DNA of 64,000 nt from Nostoc foliaceum FACHB-393 (GCF_014698505.1 NZ_JACJTD010000007.1:124001-188000); one strand, 5' to 3'. Positions 17,435 to 27,109 are shown, counted from the first letter of the stretch. A program made the numbers and translations. Notes: generated by a model not told the origin, from the letters alone.

Positions 17435-18472
17435 GTGGAAAATACACTTGGTTTAGAGATTATTGAAGTAGTAGAGCAAGCCGCGATCGCATCCGCAAAG
17501 TGGATGGGTAAAGGCGAAAAAAACATCGCTGACCAAGTAGCTGTGGAAGCTATGCGGGAGCGGATGAATAAAATCTATATGCGGGGTCGCATTGTGATTG
17601 GGGAAGGCGAACGCGATGACGCGCCTATGTTATACATCGGGGAAGAAGTTGGTATCTGTACCCAACCAAATGCCGAAGCTCTTTGTAACCCTGATGAACT
17701 AGTTGAAATTGATATCGCCGTTGACCCCTGTGAAGGTACGAACTTAGTAGCTTATGGACAACCTGGTTCGATGGCTGTCTTGGCAATTTCTGAAAAGGGT
17801 GGATTATTTGCTGCTCCTGACTTTTACATGAAGAAGTTAGCAGCACCTCCCGCAGCGAAGGGCAAGGTAGACATCAACAAGTCAGCAACAGAAAACCTCA
17901 AGATTCTCTCTGAGTGTCTAGAGCGCTCGATTGAAGAACTTGTAATCGTGGTCATGAAGCGCGAACGCCACAACGATTTAATTAAAGAAATCCGTGAGGC
18001 TGGAGCAAGAGTCGCCCTAATTTCAGACGGTGATGTGGGTGCAGCTATAAGCTGCGGTTTTGCTGGAACTAATATCCACGCGCTGATGGGTATCGGTGCG
18101 GCTCCTGAAGGTGTAATCTCAGCAGCAGCCATGCGTGCTTTAGGTGGACACTTCCAAGGTCAACTGATTTACGATCCAGCAGTCGTAAAAACAGGTCTGA
18201 TTGGAGAAAGCAGAGAAGCCAACATCGATCGCTTAAAGTCTATGAATATCAATGACCCCGATAAGGTCTATGATGCTCATGAACTGGCATCTGGTAAAAC
18301 TGTTCTGTTCGCTGCTTGCGGTATTACCAGTGGTAATCTGATGAATGGTGTACGTTTCTTCAACGGCGGAGCAAGAACTCAAAGCTTGGTAATTTCTAAC
18401 CAGTCGAAAACTGCTCGATTTGTTGATACAATTCACATGTTTGGTGAACCCAAGACTCTCCAATTGAACTAA
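17435..18472 (+). CDS. glpX: Class II fructose-1,6/sedoheptulose-1,7-bisphosphatase
   Basis: 345 residues from a GTG start, a full-length GlpX-type phosphatase. Metal-binding and catalytic motifs are visible: [11 protein letters not shown] (E57-E59 region), DPCEGT (D97, E100) and a later ISDGDVGAA and [18 protein letters not shown]. In cyanobacteria this bifunctional enzyme hydrolyses both FBP and SBP in the Calvin cycle and is essential for photoautotrophy. It is known to be redox- and AMP-regulated. A heptamer repeat follows the gene, then hemA. Confidence 0.96.
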   Translation: MENTLGLEIIEVVEQAAIASAKWMGKGEKNIADQVAVEAMRERMNKIYMRGRIVIGEGERDDAPMLYIGEEVGICTQPNAEALCNPDELVEIDIAVDPCEGTNLVAYGQPGSMAVLAISEKGGLFAAPDFYMKKLAAPPAAKGKVDINKSATENLKILSECLERSIEELVIVVMKRERHNDLIKEIREAGARVALISDGDVGAAISCGFAGTNIHALMGIGAAPEGVISAAAMRALGGHFQGQLIYDPAVVKTGLIGESREANIDRLKSMNINDPDKVYDAHELASGKTVLFAACGITSGNLMNGVRFFNGGARTQSLVISNQSKTARFVDTIHMFGEPKTLQLN

Positions 18473-18572
18473 TTTTTAGGGAATGGGGAATGGTAAAAGT
18501 AAGGGCGAAGCTTTTGGAAATAAATCTTTCTATAAAACGGAAAAATAGTCACCAAAATGCTTTACCCTTACA

Positions 18573-18596
18573 GTAGTTAGTAGTTAGTAGTTAGTG
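18573..18596. repeat. Heptamer short tandem repeat (TAGTTAG)
   Basis: Three to four copies of TAGTTAG in the glpX-hemA gap, followed by degenerate copies to about 18690. Confidence 0.7.
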
Positions 18597-18712
18597 ATTA
18601 ATAGTTGTTTGTTGCTGGGAATAACTACCAACCAATAAACAAAAACTCCCCATTCCCTATTCTCACTCAATGCCCTATTTTCAACTACCAACTAGTAACT
18701 ACGATTTAGCAA

Positions 18713-19999
18713 ATGAATATAGCAGTGGTGGGGTTAAGCCATAAAACAGCCCCTGTAGAAGTCCGGGAAAAACTGAGCATTCCAGAACCACAAATTGAAA
18801 GTGCGATCGCTCAACTGACCAGCTATCCCCATATTGACGAAGTTGCAATTCTTAGTACTTGTAACCGCCTAGAAATTTACATTGTTACCAGTGAAGCAGA
18901 CCAAGGTATTCGGGAAGTAACTCAGTTTCTCGCGGAATACAGTAAATTACCTGTGCTTTCTCTGCGACAACATTTATTTATGTTGCTACATGATGATGCA
19001 GTGATGCACGTTATGCGGGTAGCAGGTGGTTTAGATAGTCTGGTACTTGGAGAAGGTCAAATTCTGGCTCAGGTGAAGACTACTCACAAACTGGGGCAGC
19101 AATATAACGGTATAAAAACCATTTTGAATCGATTATTTAAACAAGCGCTGACAGCTGGTAAGCGGGTTCGTACTGAAACTAGTATTGGTACTGGCGCTGT
19201 CTCTATCAGTTCGGCAGCTGTAGAGTTAGCACAGATAAAAGTAGCAAATTTAGCAGCTTGCCGAGTGGTAATTTTGGGTGCTGGTAAAATGTCGCGCCTG
19301 CTGGTGCAACACCTACTTTCTAAAGGTGCTGTGCAAATTAGTATTGTAAATCGATCTCGTGAACGTGCCCTAGAATTAACAAAGCAGTTCCCTCAGCAAC
19401 CTATCGAAATTCATCCGCTATCGGAAATGATGACTGTAATTGCCGATAGCGATTTAGTGTTTACAAGTACTTCAGCAACAGAGCCAATACTTGATCGTGC
19501 CAAATTGGAAATGGTGTTAGAAGTTCAGCGCTCTTTAATGTTATTTGATATTTCTGTGCCGCGTAATGTTCATGCGGATGTAAATGAATTGGAAAATGTG
19601 CAAGCATTTAATGTGGATGATTTGAAGGCAGTAGTAGCGCAAAACTACGAAAGCCGTCGCAAGATTGCACAGGAAGCAGAAAGACTTTTAGAGGAAGAAG
19701 TGGAAGCTTTTGATATTTGGTGGCGCAGTCTGGAGACTGTGACTACTATTAGCTGTCTGCGAAATAAAGTCGAAACCATCCGCGAACAAGAGTTAGAAAA
19801 AGCTTTGTCGAGATTGGGTTCGGAATTCGCCGAAAAACATCAAGAGGTAATTGAAGCATTAACGCGGGGAATTGTCAATAAAATTTTACATGACCCGATG
19901 GTGCAGTTGCGATCGCAGCAAGATGTGGAAGCCAGACGGCGCTGTATGCAAACTCTGCAAATGCTTTTCAACCTGGATGCAGAGGAACAATTTAGTTAA
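18713..19999 (+). CDS. hemA: Glutamyl-tRNA reductase HemA
   Basis: 428 residues. Features include [13 protein letters not shown] at the N-terminus, the catalytic cysteine C50 in [26 protein letters not shown], an NADPH-binding Rossmann segment ([13 protein letters not shown]) and the C-terminal dimerisation helices. It reduces glutamyl-tRNA to glutamate-1-semialdehyde, the first committed step to heme, chlorophyll and phycobilins. A palindromic hairpin follows at 20015-20047. It is a single gene in this region. Confidence 0.97.
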   Translation: MNIAVVGLSHKTAPVEVREKLSIPEPQIESAIAQLTSYPHIDEVAILSTCNRLEIYIVTSEADQGIREVTQFLAEYSKLPVLSLRQHLFMLLHDDAVMHVMRVAGGLDSLVLGEGQILAQVKTTHKLGQQYNGIKTILNRLFKQALTAGKRVRTETSIGTGAVSISSAAVELAQIKVANLAACRVVILGAGKMSRLLVQHLLSKGAVQISIVNRSRERALELTKQFPQQPIEIHPLSEMMTVIADSDLVFTSTSATEPILDRAKLEMVLEVQRSLMLFDISVPRNVHADVNELENVQAFNVDDLKAVVAQNYESRRKIAQEAERLLEEEVEAFDIWWRSLETVTTISCLRNKVETIREQELEKALSRLGSEFAEKHQEVIEALTRGIVNKILHDPMVQLRSQQDVEARRRCMQTLQMLFNLDAEEQFS

Positions 20000-20014
20000 A
20001 TTTAACAACAAGTA

Positions 20015-20047
20015 AGATCCCCGACTTCTTAAAGAAGTCAGGGATCT
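20015..20047 (+). terminator. Palindromic hairpin after hemA
   Basis: AGATCCCcGACTTCTT pairs with AAGAAGTCaGGGATCT with one mismatch. No long T-run follows. This is a common interspersed cyanobacterial palindrome and may serve as a terminator or 3' protector for hemA. Confidence 0.55.
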
Positions 20048-20065
20048 GAGCTTTCAATTAGATAT

Positions 20066-20097
20066 ACTTCTAATTAGATAGATGTCTAATTAGAAGT
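20066..20097. promoter_or_regulatory. Probable operator of the ArsR-type regulator
   Basis: ACTTCTAATTAGA (20066-20078) and TCTAATTAGAAGT (20085-20097) form a perfect 13-bp inverted repeat with a 6-bp spacer. Each half also contains the palindrome TCTAATTAGA. It ends 5 bp before the ATG at 20103, so a bound dimer would block the start region. Confidence 0.7.
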
Positions 20098-20102
20098 TAG
20101 TT

Positions 20103-20663
20103 ATGCAACCAGAGCAATTTAACATCTTACTCCGCTTTTTCAAGGCATTAGCGGATGATAGCCGATTGAAGATTGTAGGTATCCTGGCAAATCAGGAGTG
20201 CAGCGTCGAAGAATTAGCAGCGCTCCTGCAACTCAAAGAACCGACGGTATCTCATCATTTAGCGAAACTTAAAGAGCTAAATTTGGTGACAATGCGTCCC
20301 GAAGGCAATAGCCGTCTATATCAATTGGATAGCGAGGCTTTGCAAAGCATTAGCAAGGAAATTTTCACACCTGAGAAGATAGCATCTTTAATTCAAGATG
20401 TGGATACTGAAGCTTGGGAAAGCAAAGTGTTGAAAAACTATTTCGAGGACAATCGCCTCAAAGAAATTCCTGCTAGTCGCAAAAAGCGTCTAGTTATTCT
20501 CAAGTGGTTAGCAAACCAGTTTGATGTAAGAGTCAACTACCCTGAACGTTTGGTAAATGATATTCTCAAACGCTACCATATTGACTGCGCCACCCTGCGA
20601 CGAGAGTTAATTGCTTGCCAGTTAATGCAGCGAGAAAATGGGATTTATTGGCGTACAAAATAG
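20103..20663 (+). CDS. ArsR-family regulator with DUF2087 C-terminal domain
   Basis: 186 residues. The N-terminal winged helix (~1-85) has the ArsR pattern LRFFKALADDSRLKIVGIL, then the recognition helix PTVSHHLAKLKELNLV. The classic metal site ELCVCDL is replaced by ECSVEEL, leaving only one cysteine (C33), so metal sensing of the ArsR/SmtB kind is unlikely. The C-terminal ~85 residues match DUF2087 (RLKEIPASRKKRLVILKWL, then YHIDCATLRREL). It lies directly downstream of an operator-like inverted repeat, suggesting autorepression. What it senses is unknown. A Uma2 nuclease gene follows after ~45 bp. Confidence 0.85.
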   Translation: MQPEQFNILLRFFKALADDSRLKIVGILANQECSVEELAALLQLKEPTVSHHLAKLKELNLVTMRPEGNSRLYQLDSEALQSISKEIFTPEKIASLIQDVDTEAWESKVLKNYFEDNRLKEIPASRKKRLVILKWLANQFDVRVNYPERLVNDILKRYHIDCATLRRELIACQLMQRENGIYWRTK

Positions 20664-20706
20664 ATATAAAAGATGAGCAAATCACACAATCATAGGTTGT
20701 ATTTTT

Positions 20707-21297
20707 ATGCAGTTAGAAACCAAAAAATTCTATTACACACCTGAAGAGTATTTAGAACTTGAAGAAAAAGCGGAATATAAAAGCGAATACCGTGATGGAG
20801 AAATTGTACCGATGACGGGTGGTACTACAAATCATAATAAAATTTCTTTAAATTTAGCTGCATCCTTAAAAATTGCTTTAAGGCGTAAAAATTATGATGT
20901 TTATATTGGTGATGTGCGTTTGTGGATACCCCGTTATCGGCAGCATACATATCCCGATGTGATGGTGATTAAGGGACAACCTATTTATACAGGAACCAGT
21001 ACAACAACCGTTATGAATCCGATGTTAATTGCTGAAGTTTTATCTAAATCGACCAAAAATTACGACCAAGGTGATAAGTTTCTTTATTATCGCTCTATTC
21101 CAGAATTCAAGGAATATATTTTAATCGATCAATATCAGTATCATGTGATGCAGTATGTAAAAACTGCGGAAAGTCAATGGTCATTCATTGAACTTGAACA
21201 TGAATCTGCAATTTTATCACTGCAAACGGTTGATTTTCAAATTGAATTGCGCGACCTTTACGAACAAGTCAATTTTGCAGAAAATAACGAAGATTGA
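20707..21297 (+). CDS. Uma2 family (DUF820) putative endonuclease
   Basis: 196 residues of the Uma2 restriction-endonuclease-like fold. Motifs are YLELEEKAEYKSEYRDGEIVPM, then DVRLWIPRYRQHTYPDVMV (catalytic D in PDV) and IAEVLSKSTKNYDQGDKF with E and K. These proteins are very abundant in cyanobacteria; their role is unknown, with links to mobile DNA suggested. It starts 44 bp after the ArsR-type gene, so it may share that transcript. The region downstream holds pseudogenes and repeats. Confidence 0.85.
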   Translation: MQLETKKFYYTPEEYLELEEKAEYKSEYRDGEIVPMTGGTTNHNKISLNLAASLKIALRRKNYDVYIGDVRLWIPRYRQHTYPDVMVIKGQPIYTGTSTTTVMNPMLIAEVLSKSTKNYDQGDKFLYYRSIPEFKEYILIDQYQYHVMQYVKTAESQWSFIELEHESAILSLQTVDFQIELRDLYEQVNFAENNED

Positions 21298-21333
21298 AAA
21301 AATAAATTTTATAGAACTATTGTCAAAAATCAT

Positions 21334-21963
21334 CTATCGAATCGGGATTGTAATTATAAACTCTGCACCCTGTCCCGGTAATGAAACGCACTGTAACGAG
21401 CCACCATGTTTTTCAGTAATAATCTGGTAGCTAATTGATAATCCCATACCATAACCACAATAACTGTTGAGTATAATCATCAGTGTGCTTAAGAATGCCA
21501 TAGATGAAATTAACTGGGTTATTGATTTCATGAGCAATACCAGCAACCAAGTGTCCCAAAGAAGACATTTTTTCTTTCTGAATTAATTGGGACTGAGTAA
21601 CCCTGAGTTCTTGTAAAGTTTGCTTGAGAACAATATTTTTTGTCGCAATGCTTGCGTTCGCTCTTCTATTTTTTCTTCTAGTATTTGGCTATAAACTTCT
21701 AGCTTTTGATTCGCTTCATATTGTTCTGCTAGTAGTACCTTTACCTGTTGAATTAACTTGTTCCCGATATTAAATTTTACCGTTATCTTCTTCTGGTTTG
21801 AGTTGTTTACTACTACCAGCGATATCAACAATATCGTTTTTTAGAGATGCGATCGCACCTTTAGATTGGCTACTTAATATTCCCGAATACTTATAAAATA
21901 TAACGGGTAAATGAAATAATTCATCATAAATATAAATCCCCGCTTTATTTGATAATTCGGAGA
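21334..21963 (-). pseudogene. Decayed sensor histidine kinase
   Basis: Read on the minus strand from 21963: ELSNKAGIYIYDELFHLPV and more, ending in a stop; then another frame with a coiled coil ([18 protein letters not shown]); then a HisKA box ([17 protein letters not shown]); then an internal deletion that removes the N, G1 and F boxes; and finally [18 protein letters not shown] and a normal ATPase-domain end. At least two frameshifts are needed to join these parts. The 5' end stops at 21963, where a MITE-like element begins. The gene was a multi-domain kinase of the kind common in Nostoc. Two short open frames within it are fragments, not genes. Confidence 0.85.
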
Positions 21964-22066
21964 TATAGCAATCCTATTTGAGTTGCGAAAATTATCGAAC
22001 CGCCAAGCCGCCAAGAGCGCCAAGAAAACAAACAGAGAATTTTATAAATGATTTAGTACTGCTATA
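21964..22066. mobile_element. MITE-like element, copy 2
   Basis: 103 bp starting TATAGCAATCCTATTTGAGT and ending in the inverse ...ACTGCTATA. The first 27 bp are identical to copy 1 at 16412. It lies exactly at the truncated 5' end of the kinase pseudogene. Confidence 0.6.
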
Positions 22067-22106
22067 TGTGACTTTCATTAGCAAATATATTTTTTACTTC
22101 ACAAAA

Positions 22107-22175
22107 TTATTTTCCTAAATAAGCTTCTAAAACTTTTGGAGGTCATGCCATCTTGACGTTTCCAAGTGATAATGC
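22107..22175 (-). pseudogene. Internally deleted duplicate of the livG 3' end
   Basis: Two blocks match livG just downstream: 22107-22139 resembles 22348-22380 (last codons and stop), and 22140-22175 resembles 22494-22529. The intervening 113 bp are missing. Translation gives ITWKRQDGMT followed, out of frame, by PKVLEAYLGK and the stop. It is a decayed partial copy. Confidence 0.8.
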
Positions 22176-22347
22176 TGTTCAGTTGCTACCAATGAGATAT
22201 ACAACTCGATTTTAACAAGAGCCAAATTTCCGAAGATTTGACAACGTGTGCGGCTTTCTCTCAAACCGTTTCCTACCAGCGAATCAGAGCAAGAATAAAA
22301 GCCTCTCCCTGTGTGGGAGAGTTTTGGAACAGAAAGCTAATCGCACT

Positions 22348-23130
22348 TTATTTTCCCAAGTAAGCTTCTAGAACTTTGGGATTAGTTTGAATTTCTGCGG
22401 GTGTGCCATCAGCTAAATTTTGCCCTTCAGCAAGCACCCAAACACGATCGCACAAGGACATAACCACATCCATATTGTGTTCAATAATCAGAAAAGTCAT
22501 GCCATCTTGACGGTTCCAAGTGATAATGCGATCGCAAATATCATCAATCAGTTTTGGATTCACCCCAGCAGCCGGTTCATCCAACAAAATTAGCTTGGGA
22601 TTAGTCATCAGCGCCCGTCCCATTTCCAGCAGCTTGCGTTGTCCACCAGACAAGCAACCAGCATAATCGTGTGCTTTTTTTTCCAAGCCCACTGATTCTA
22701 ATAGGTACATCGCTCGCTCTTGCAGTTGCTTTTCTTCCTTAGCAACGATGTGCGGTTGCAATTGTACTTGCCAAAAATTTTCACCCGTTTGTTTTTGCGC
22801 CGCCAGCAGCATATTTTCTAACACCGACAACCGCGAGAGAGTCCGTGCAACCTGAAAGGTGCGGATTACTCCCTGCTGGGCGATTTGATATGGTTGCAAA
22901 TTGTGAATCGGTTCGCCATCAAAAATCACTCGTCCCTTATCTGGGCGGATAAAGTTCGAGAGTAAGTTAAATAAAGTGGTTTTACCAGCACCATTGGGGC
23001 CAATCAAGCCCGTAATGCTGCCTTTAGCAACTTCGATTCTCGCCTCATTAACTGCTTTGACACCACCAAAGCTTTTAGAAAGTCCAGTGGCTACTAAAAG
23101 GGGAAGTGGCGATGACTGGTTATTTACCAA
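22348..23130 (-). CDS. livG: Branched-chain/neutral amino acid ABC transporter ATPase (LivG/NatA type)
   Basis: 260 residues: Walker A GPNGAGKTT, a LivG-type Q-loop region (VIRTFQVARTLSRLSVLENML), signature LSGGQRKLLEMGRAL, Walker B LILLDEPAAGVNP, and the LivG-family C-terminus PAEIQTNPKVLEAYLGK. It overlaps the permease gene by 11 bp, so the two are translated together. In Anabaena the NatABCDE (N-I) system is of this type. The second permease, second ATPase and binding protein are not in the window. Confidence 0.9.
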   Translation of the reverse strand: MVNNQSSPLPLLVATGLSKSFGGVKAVNEARIEVAKGSITGLIGPNGAGKTTLFNLLSNFIRPDKGRVIFDGEPIHNLQPYQIAQQGVIRTFQVARTLSRLSVLENMLLAAQKQTGENFWQVQLQPHIVAKEEKQLQERAMYLLESVGLEKKAHDYAGCLSGGQRKLLEMGRALMTNPKLILLDEPAAGVNPKLIDDICDRIITWNRQDGMTFLIIEHNMDVVMSLCDRVWVLAEGQNLADGTPAEIQTNPKVLEAYLGK

Positions 23131-24253
23131 GAGTGAGTTCCTCCTTTTTCCCTAGAATACCTTGAGGTCGCCAAATCATCAGTACCATCAGAATTAGTCC
23201 GATTACCATGATCCGAAATGCACCCAAACGGGCTTCATCAAGGGTAACGATTCTGGGTAAGACTTCCCGCGTCAGCGCATCGTAAGCAAAGAAAATTACC
23301 GCACCTAAGATTGTGCCAACGTTATTTCCAGAACCACCTAAAATCACCATGATCCAAGTGTCAAAGGTAATCTGCGGTTGAAAATTATCCGGGTAAATGG
23401 CGCTGAGTTGCCAAGCAAAGAAAGCACCAGCGATACCTGCGATCGCACCTCCAAGCATGAGAGATTGTAATTTATACCAAAAGACATTTTTTCCCAGCGC
23501 CTTGGGAATTTCTTCATCTTCGCGGATGGCTTTGAGAATTCTACCCCAAGGCGATCGCACCAAAATTTCTAAACGCCAGTATACAAATGCTAAAACCAAA
23601 AGCAACACCAGCATTAAACCCGCTTTTGGGTTGTAGTTATACAGTCCAATCACCCCGGAAACATAAATCGCTGCCGCCAAAGCTGCTAACACAATTCCCA
23701 CAGCCAAGCGGGATATAAATTCTTGTTTGCTAGTTGTCCTTTTACCTAAATCAGTAGTCCGAGATATTTGGGTGGTGCGAATCCATCGCCACAACGTAAA
23801 GAAAGTTATAGCAGCTAACACCGTTAAAAGCCCAATCATCAAAAATCTGACAAACAAATTCGGCTCTGCGGATAGGGGTATGGGATAACTTTGCACACCA
23901 AACGCCCCAGAAATCCAGGTGTCACCCACAGGTAATTCCTGATTATTGACCACCAAACGAATTAATTCGCCCGTACCAATGGTGACAATCCCTAAATAAT
24001 CTTCCCGCAAGCGTAGAGTTGCAAAACCAATTATCAAACCCAACAAGGCGGCGACAATTGCCCCAGCGACTGCCGATATCAGTAGGGGTACGCCCTTTAA
24101 GCTTAACAATACCGTTGTATATGCTCCCAGGGTCATGAAAGCAATATGACCAAAGTTAATTAACCCCGTAAAACCCCACTGTAAATTGAGTCCCAGACCG
24201 AATAGAGCAAAAAGTGCTGTAGAAATTGCTAAGAAAATGAGATAGTCAACCAT
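23120..24253 (-). CDS. livM: Branched-chain/neutral amino acid ABC permease (LivM/NatC type)
   Basis: 377 residues with about nine or ten transmembrane helices. Family motifs include LNLQWGFTGLINFGHIAFM near the N-terminus, the EAA-like loop SPWGRILKAIREDEEIPKALG, and the conserved VILGGSGNNVGTILGA. It pairs with the LivG-type ATPase, overlapping it by 11 bp. It starts at an ATG at 24253. Compared with the usual ~320 residues, a polar insert (RTTQISRTTDLGKRTTSKQ) lies in the middle; it may be an added cytoplasmic loop. Confidence 0.9.
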   Translation of the reverse strand: MVDYLIFLAISTALFALFGLGLNLQWGFTGLINFGHIAFMTLGAYTTVLLSLKGVPLLISAVAGAIVAALLGLIIGFATLRLREDYLGIVTIGTGELIRLVVNNQELPVGDTWISGAFGVQSYPIPLSAEPNLFVRFLMIGLLTVLAAITFFTLWRWIRTTQISRTTDLGKRTTSKQEFISRLAVGIVLAALAAAIYVSGVIGLYNYNPKAGLMLVLLLVLAFVYWRLEILVRSPWGRILKAIREDEEIPKALGKNVFWYKLQSLMLGGAIAGIAGAFFAWQLSAIYPDNFQPQITFDTWIMVILGGSGNNVGTILGAVIFFAYDALTREVLPRIVTLDEARLGAFRIMVIGLILMVLMIWRPQGILGKKEELTLGK

Positions 24254-24568
24254 ATTAAATTATTTGGGAATTGGGTACTGGGAATTGGGAATGGGGAATT
24301 GGGCATTGAGTATGGTTATTTTCCTTGTCTCCTTTGTCTCCTCGTATTGCCCTGAAGTCCACAAAAAACCTAACCCCCTAACCCCCAACACATCGCGGGA
24401 AGGGGGAAAATTCAAAGTCTCTCTCCTTTTAGAAGAGAGATTTAGAGAGAGGTTTTCCGCCCTTACTCCCTCTTCACCGGGCGAATAAATTTTAGCGTAG
24501 CTTGAGCGTAGCTAATTTTATGGGAATACTATTTATTGTTAGTGTTTTGGTATGGGAATAGTTGACGT
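24254..24568. repeat. Repeat-rich gap (GGGAATTG-type and other repeats)
   Basis: 315 bp. At 24264-24312 there is a tandem run of GGGAATTG/GGGTACTG-type units, then a CCTAACCCCC(T/A) stretch near 24369 and an inverted AGCGTAGC pair near 24493-24515. No gene. These are standard Nostoc intergenic repeats. Confidence 0.6.
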
Positions 24569-24766
24569 ATGAATTTGCTGCGACTGAGAATGCATCACTT
24601 AATCGAGCAGTTAGCCGATGACGATTTGCAAGACATTTGGGACGTTCTCGAAGCTTTACATTGTGACTTTTATATGCTCAAAGCGATACAACAAGTTAAG
24701 CGATCGCAGCAACCGTGGGATATCTTAACCCATGAAGAAGCGGTACGACTGTTGATGTTCTTCTGA
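24569..24766 (+). CDS. Probable antitoxin partner of RelE-like toxin
   Basis: 65 residues, acidic N-terminal helix (HHLIEQLADDDLQDIWDVLE) and the tail PWDILTHEEAVRLLMFF. The size, the position 61 bp upstream of a RelE-like gene and the acidic helix-plus-hook layout fit an antitoxin. I do not recognise the antitoxin family. The tail HEEAVRLL is of the kind seen in toxin-binding C-termini. It starts at an ATG at 24569; an ATG at residue 8 is an alternative. Confidence 0.6.
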   Translation: MNLLRLRMHHLIEQLADDDLQDIWDVLEALHCDFYMLKAIQQVKRSQQPWDILTHEEAVRLLMFF

Positions 24767-24827
24767 TTCAGCAGCGCTTTCTTTTCTTGTGCCAGTGGCC
24801 CTGAAGTTTTGGTTAAGGTAACGCCTA

Positions 24828-25085
24828 GTGAGTCTGGAAATGCGCTATGCAAGGTCTTTTTTGTTAGACCTGAAGAATTTAGAACCTGCCGCCTACGAGC
24901 GGGTGCATGATTTTGTCTTTATTGAGTTAGCCCAAAAGTGGCAACTGACTGATTTAAAAGAACTGCGACAGCTTGATAGTGAAGGGATTTTTCACCGCTT
25001 CACCCTGGACAATTACCTGATTGGTATAGAAATTAGGGGTGAGATTGTGAAATTTCTGCGTGTCATCCCTATGCCAGATGTTTAA
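24828..25085 (+). CDS. RelE/ParE-family toxin
   Basis: 85 residues from GTG (24828), or 81 from an ATG at 24840. The RelE fold is recognisable: RYARSFLLDLKNLEPAAYER (first helices), LKELRQLDSEGIFHRFTLDNYLIGIEI (central strands) and VKFLRVIPMPDV at the end. RelE toxins cleave mRNA on the ribosome, and ParE toxins poison gyrase; which it is cannot be told. The conserved basic residues R64 and R78-type positions are only partly visible. Its probable antitoxin is just upstream. Confidence 0.75.
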   Translation: MSLEMRYARSFLLDLKNLEPAAYERVHDFVFIELAQKWQLTDLKELRQLDSEGIFHRFTLDNYLIGIEIRGEIVKFLRVIPMPDV

Positions 25086-25197
25086 AGTGAAGAGTCAAGC
25101 GAACACTTAAAACTGTAAACTGTATAAGGCTAGGCAGGGATCGCTATAACCTTCCATTAAACTGGTTTTTGAAAAACACTTTATTTGAGATTTCCCT

Positions 25198-26784
25198 ATG
25201 GATGCTAGGGCACTTTGGCAACGATACCAAAACTGGTTATATTTCCACGAGGGATTGGGATTGTACTTAGACGTAAGTCGAATGCGATTCGATGATGCCT
25301 TTGTGGATTCGTTGCGGCCGAAGTTTGACAAGGCGTTTGCGGATATGGCTCAACTGGAGAAGGGTGCGATCGCAAATCCCGATGAGAACCGCATGGTTGG
25401 ACATTACTGGCTGCGAAATCCTGATTTAGCGCCAACTCCAGAACTTACACAAGAAATTGTCCAAACCCTAGAACAAATCGAAGCCTTTGCGGAAAAAGTC
25501 CAAACAGGTGCTATTCATCCTCCCAGAGCAAGCCGCTTCACGGATATTATCTCCATTGGCATTGGTGGTTCCGCGCTCGGCCCCCAATTCGTCGCTGAAG
25601 CTCTCGCTCCTGATTTCCCGCCCCTGAAACTTCACTTTATCGATAACAACGATCCAGCAGGTATCGATCGCGTGATCAATCATCTGCGAAACAGCCTCGC
25701 CAGCACTTTGGTATTGGTGATCTCCAAATCTGGGGGAACACCGGAACCTCGCAACGGCATGATTGAAGTTAAAAAAGCTTACGCTGGACACAATTTAGAA
25801 TTTGCTCAATATGCGGTAGCAATTACCAGCGTTGACAGCAACCTCGATAAACTGGCTAAAGACGAAGGTTGGCTGGCCAGATTTCCTATGTATGACTGGG
25901 TAGGAGGACGCACCTCAGAAATGTCTGCTGTGGGGCTAGTACCAGCCGCATTGCAGGGCATTGATGTTCGTGCCATGCTAGATGGTGCAAAAGAAATGGA
26001 TGACGCGACCCGCGTCCCAGATGTGAAAAATAACCCCGCAGCCTTACTTGCTTTGTCTTGGTACTTTGGTGGTAACGGAAAGGGTGAAAAAGATATGGTT
26101 GTCCTACCTTACAAGGACAGCTTATTTTTATTCAGTCGCTATTTGCAACAGCTGGTGATGGAATCCTTGGGCAAGGAAAAAGACTTAGACGGCAATGTCG
26201 TCCATCAAGGCATCGCCGTTTATGGCAACAAAGGCTCAACAGATCAACACGCTTATGTCCAGCAGTTGCGTGAGGGTGTAGCGAATTTCTTTGCTACTTT
26301 CATCGAAGTGTTGGAAGATCGTCAGGGCCCATCCACTGAAATAGATCCGGGAGTAACATCAGGCGATTATCTTTCCGGTTTTCTTCAAGGAACCCGACAA
26401 GCGCTTTATGAAAATCACCGCGATTCGATTACAGTCACGATTCCCCAAGTTAATCCCCGAACTGTAGGGGCATTAATTGCTTTGTATGAACGTGCTGTTG
26501 GTTTATATGCTAGTTTGGTTAACGTCAACGCCTACCATCAACCAGGCGTAGAAGCTGGCAAAAAAGCAGCCGCTTCCATTCTCGATTTGCAAACACGAGT
26601 GTTAGCAGTCCTACAAAAAGAAAAAACTCCCATTTCTCTTGACGAACTCGCAAAGAAGGCAGGCGCATCAGAGCAAGTTGAGGCAATTTACAAGATTTTG
26701 CGTCATATCCATGCCAATCAGCGAGGTGTAGTTTTGCAAGGTGATCTTCAGAAACCCGGCAGTTTAACCGTTTCTGCTAGCTGA
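25198..26784 (+). CDS. pgi: Glucose-6-phosphate isomerase
   Basis: 528 residues, full length for the cyanobacterial type. Motifs are [27 protein letters not shown], the signature [14 protein letters not shown], and [18 protein letters not shown]. It interconverts glucose-6-phosphate and fructose-6-phosphate. A C-terminal extension (~60 residues, with [25 protein letters not shown]) is a winged-helix-like segment typical of the cyanobacterial enzymes. It starts at an ATG with AT-rich upstream DNA. A strong hairpin follows. Confidence 0.97.
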   Translation: MDARALWQRYQNWLYFHEGLGLYLDVSRMRFDDAFVDSLRPKFDKAFADMAQLEKGAIANPDENRMVGHYWLRNPDLAPTPELTQEIVQTLEQIEAFAEKVQTGAIHPPRASRFTDIISIGIGGSALGPQFVAEALAPDFPPLKLHFIDNNDPAGIDRVINHLRNSLASTLVLVISKSGGTPEPRNGMIEVKKAYAGHNLEFAQYAVAITSVDSNLDKLAKDEGWLARFPMYDWVGGRTSEMSAVGLVPAALQGIDVRAMLDGAKEMDDATRVPDVKNNPAALLALSWYFGGNGKGEKDMVVLPYKDSLFLFSRYLQQLVMESLGKEKDLDGNVVHQGIAVYGNKGSTDQHAYVQQLREGVANFFATFIEVLEDRQGPSTEIDPGVTSGDYLSGFLQGTRQALYENHRDSITVTIPQVNPRTVGALIALYERAVGLYASLVNVNAYHQPGVEAGKKAAASILDLQTRVLAVLQKEKTPISLDELAKKAGASEQVEAIYKILRHIHANQRGVVLQGDLQKPGSLTVSAS

Positions 26785-26850
26785 TAACTCTAGTCTACAT
26801 ATCACATTTTGTCCATAATTGTTGTATCAGCAACAAGTCTTTATGGTGAA

Positions 26851-26890
26851 GCATCCTAGATAGAAGATATATCTTCAGTCTAGGATGTTT
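26851..26890 (+). terminator. Hairpin terminator after pgi
   Basis: CATCCTAGA pairs with TCTAGGATG and encloses the palindrome GAAGATATATCTTC; TTTCAC follows. The remaining DNA up to 27109 is AT-rich and probably holds the ftsX promoter, with nothing else visible. Confidence 0.65.
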
Positions 26891-27109
26891 CACTATATCT
26901 GTATCCAATTCATAATTCATTATTGATGCCACAGAGCAACTAAATTTATTTATCCACCGCTATTTCTGAATTGCAATGAGCCAAAAGTCCCAGCTGTTGT
27001 TTTGTTCTAAAAATAAATAGTTTTGGTAAATTCTGTGCTGTCGAGTATAAATAGTGGTGTTATCTGACGCATAGACGCAAAACTGTTCAAATTTTAGGGT
27101 GGGTGATGT

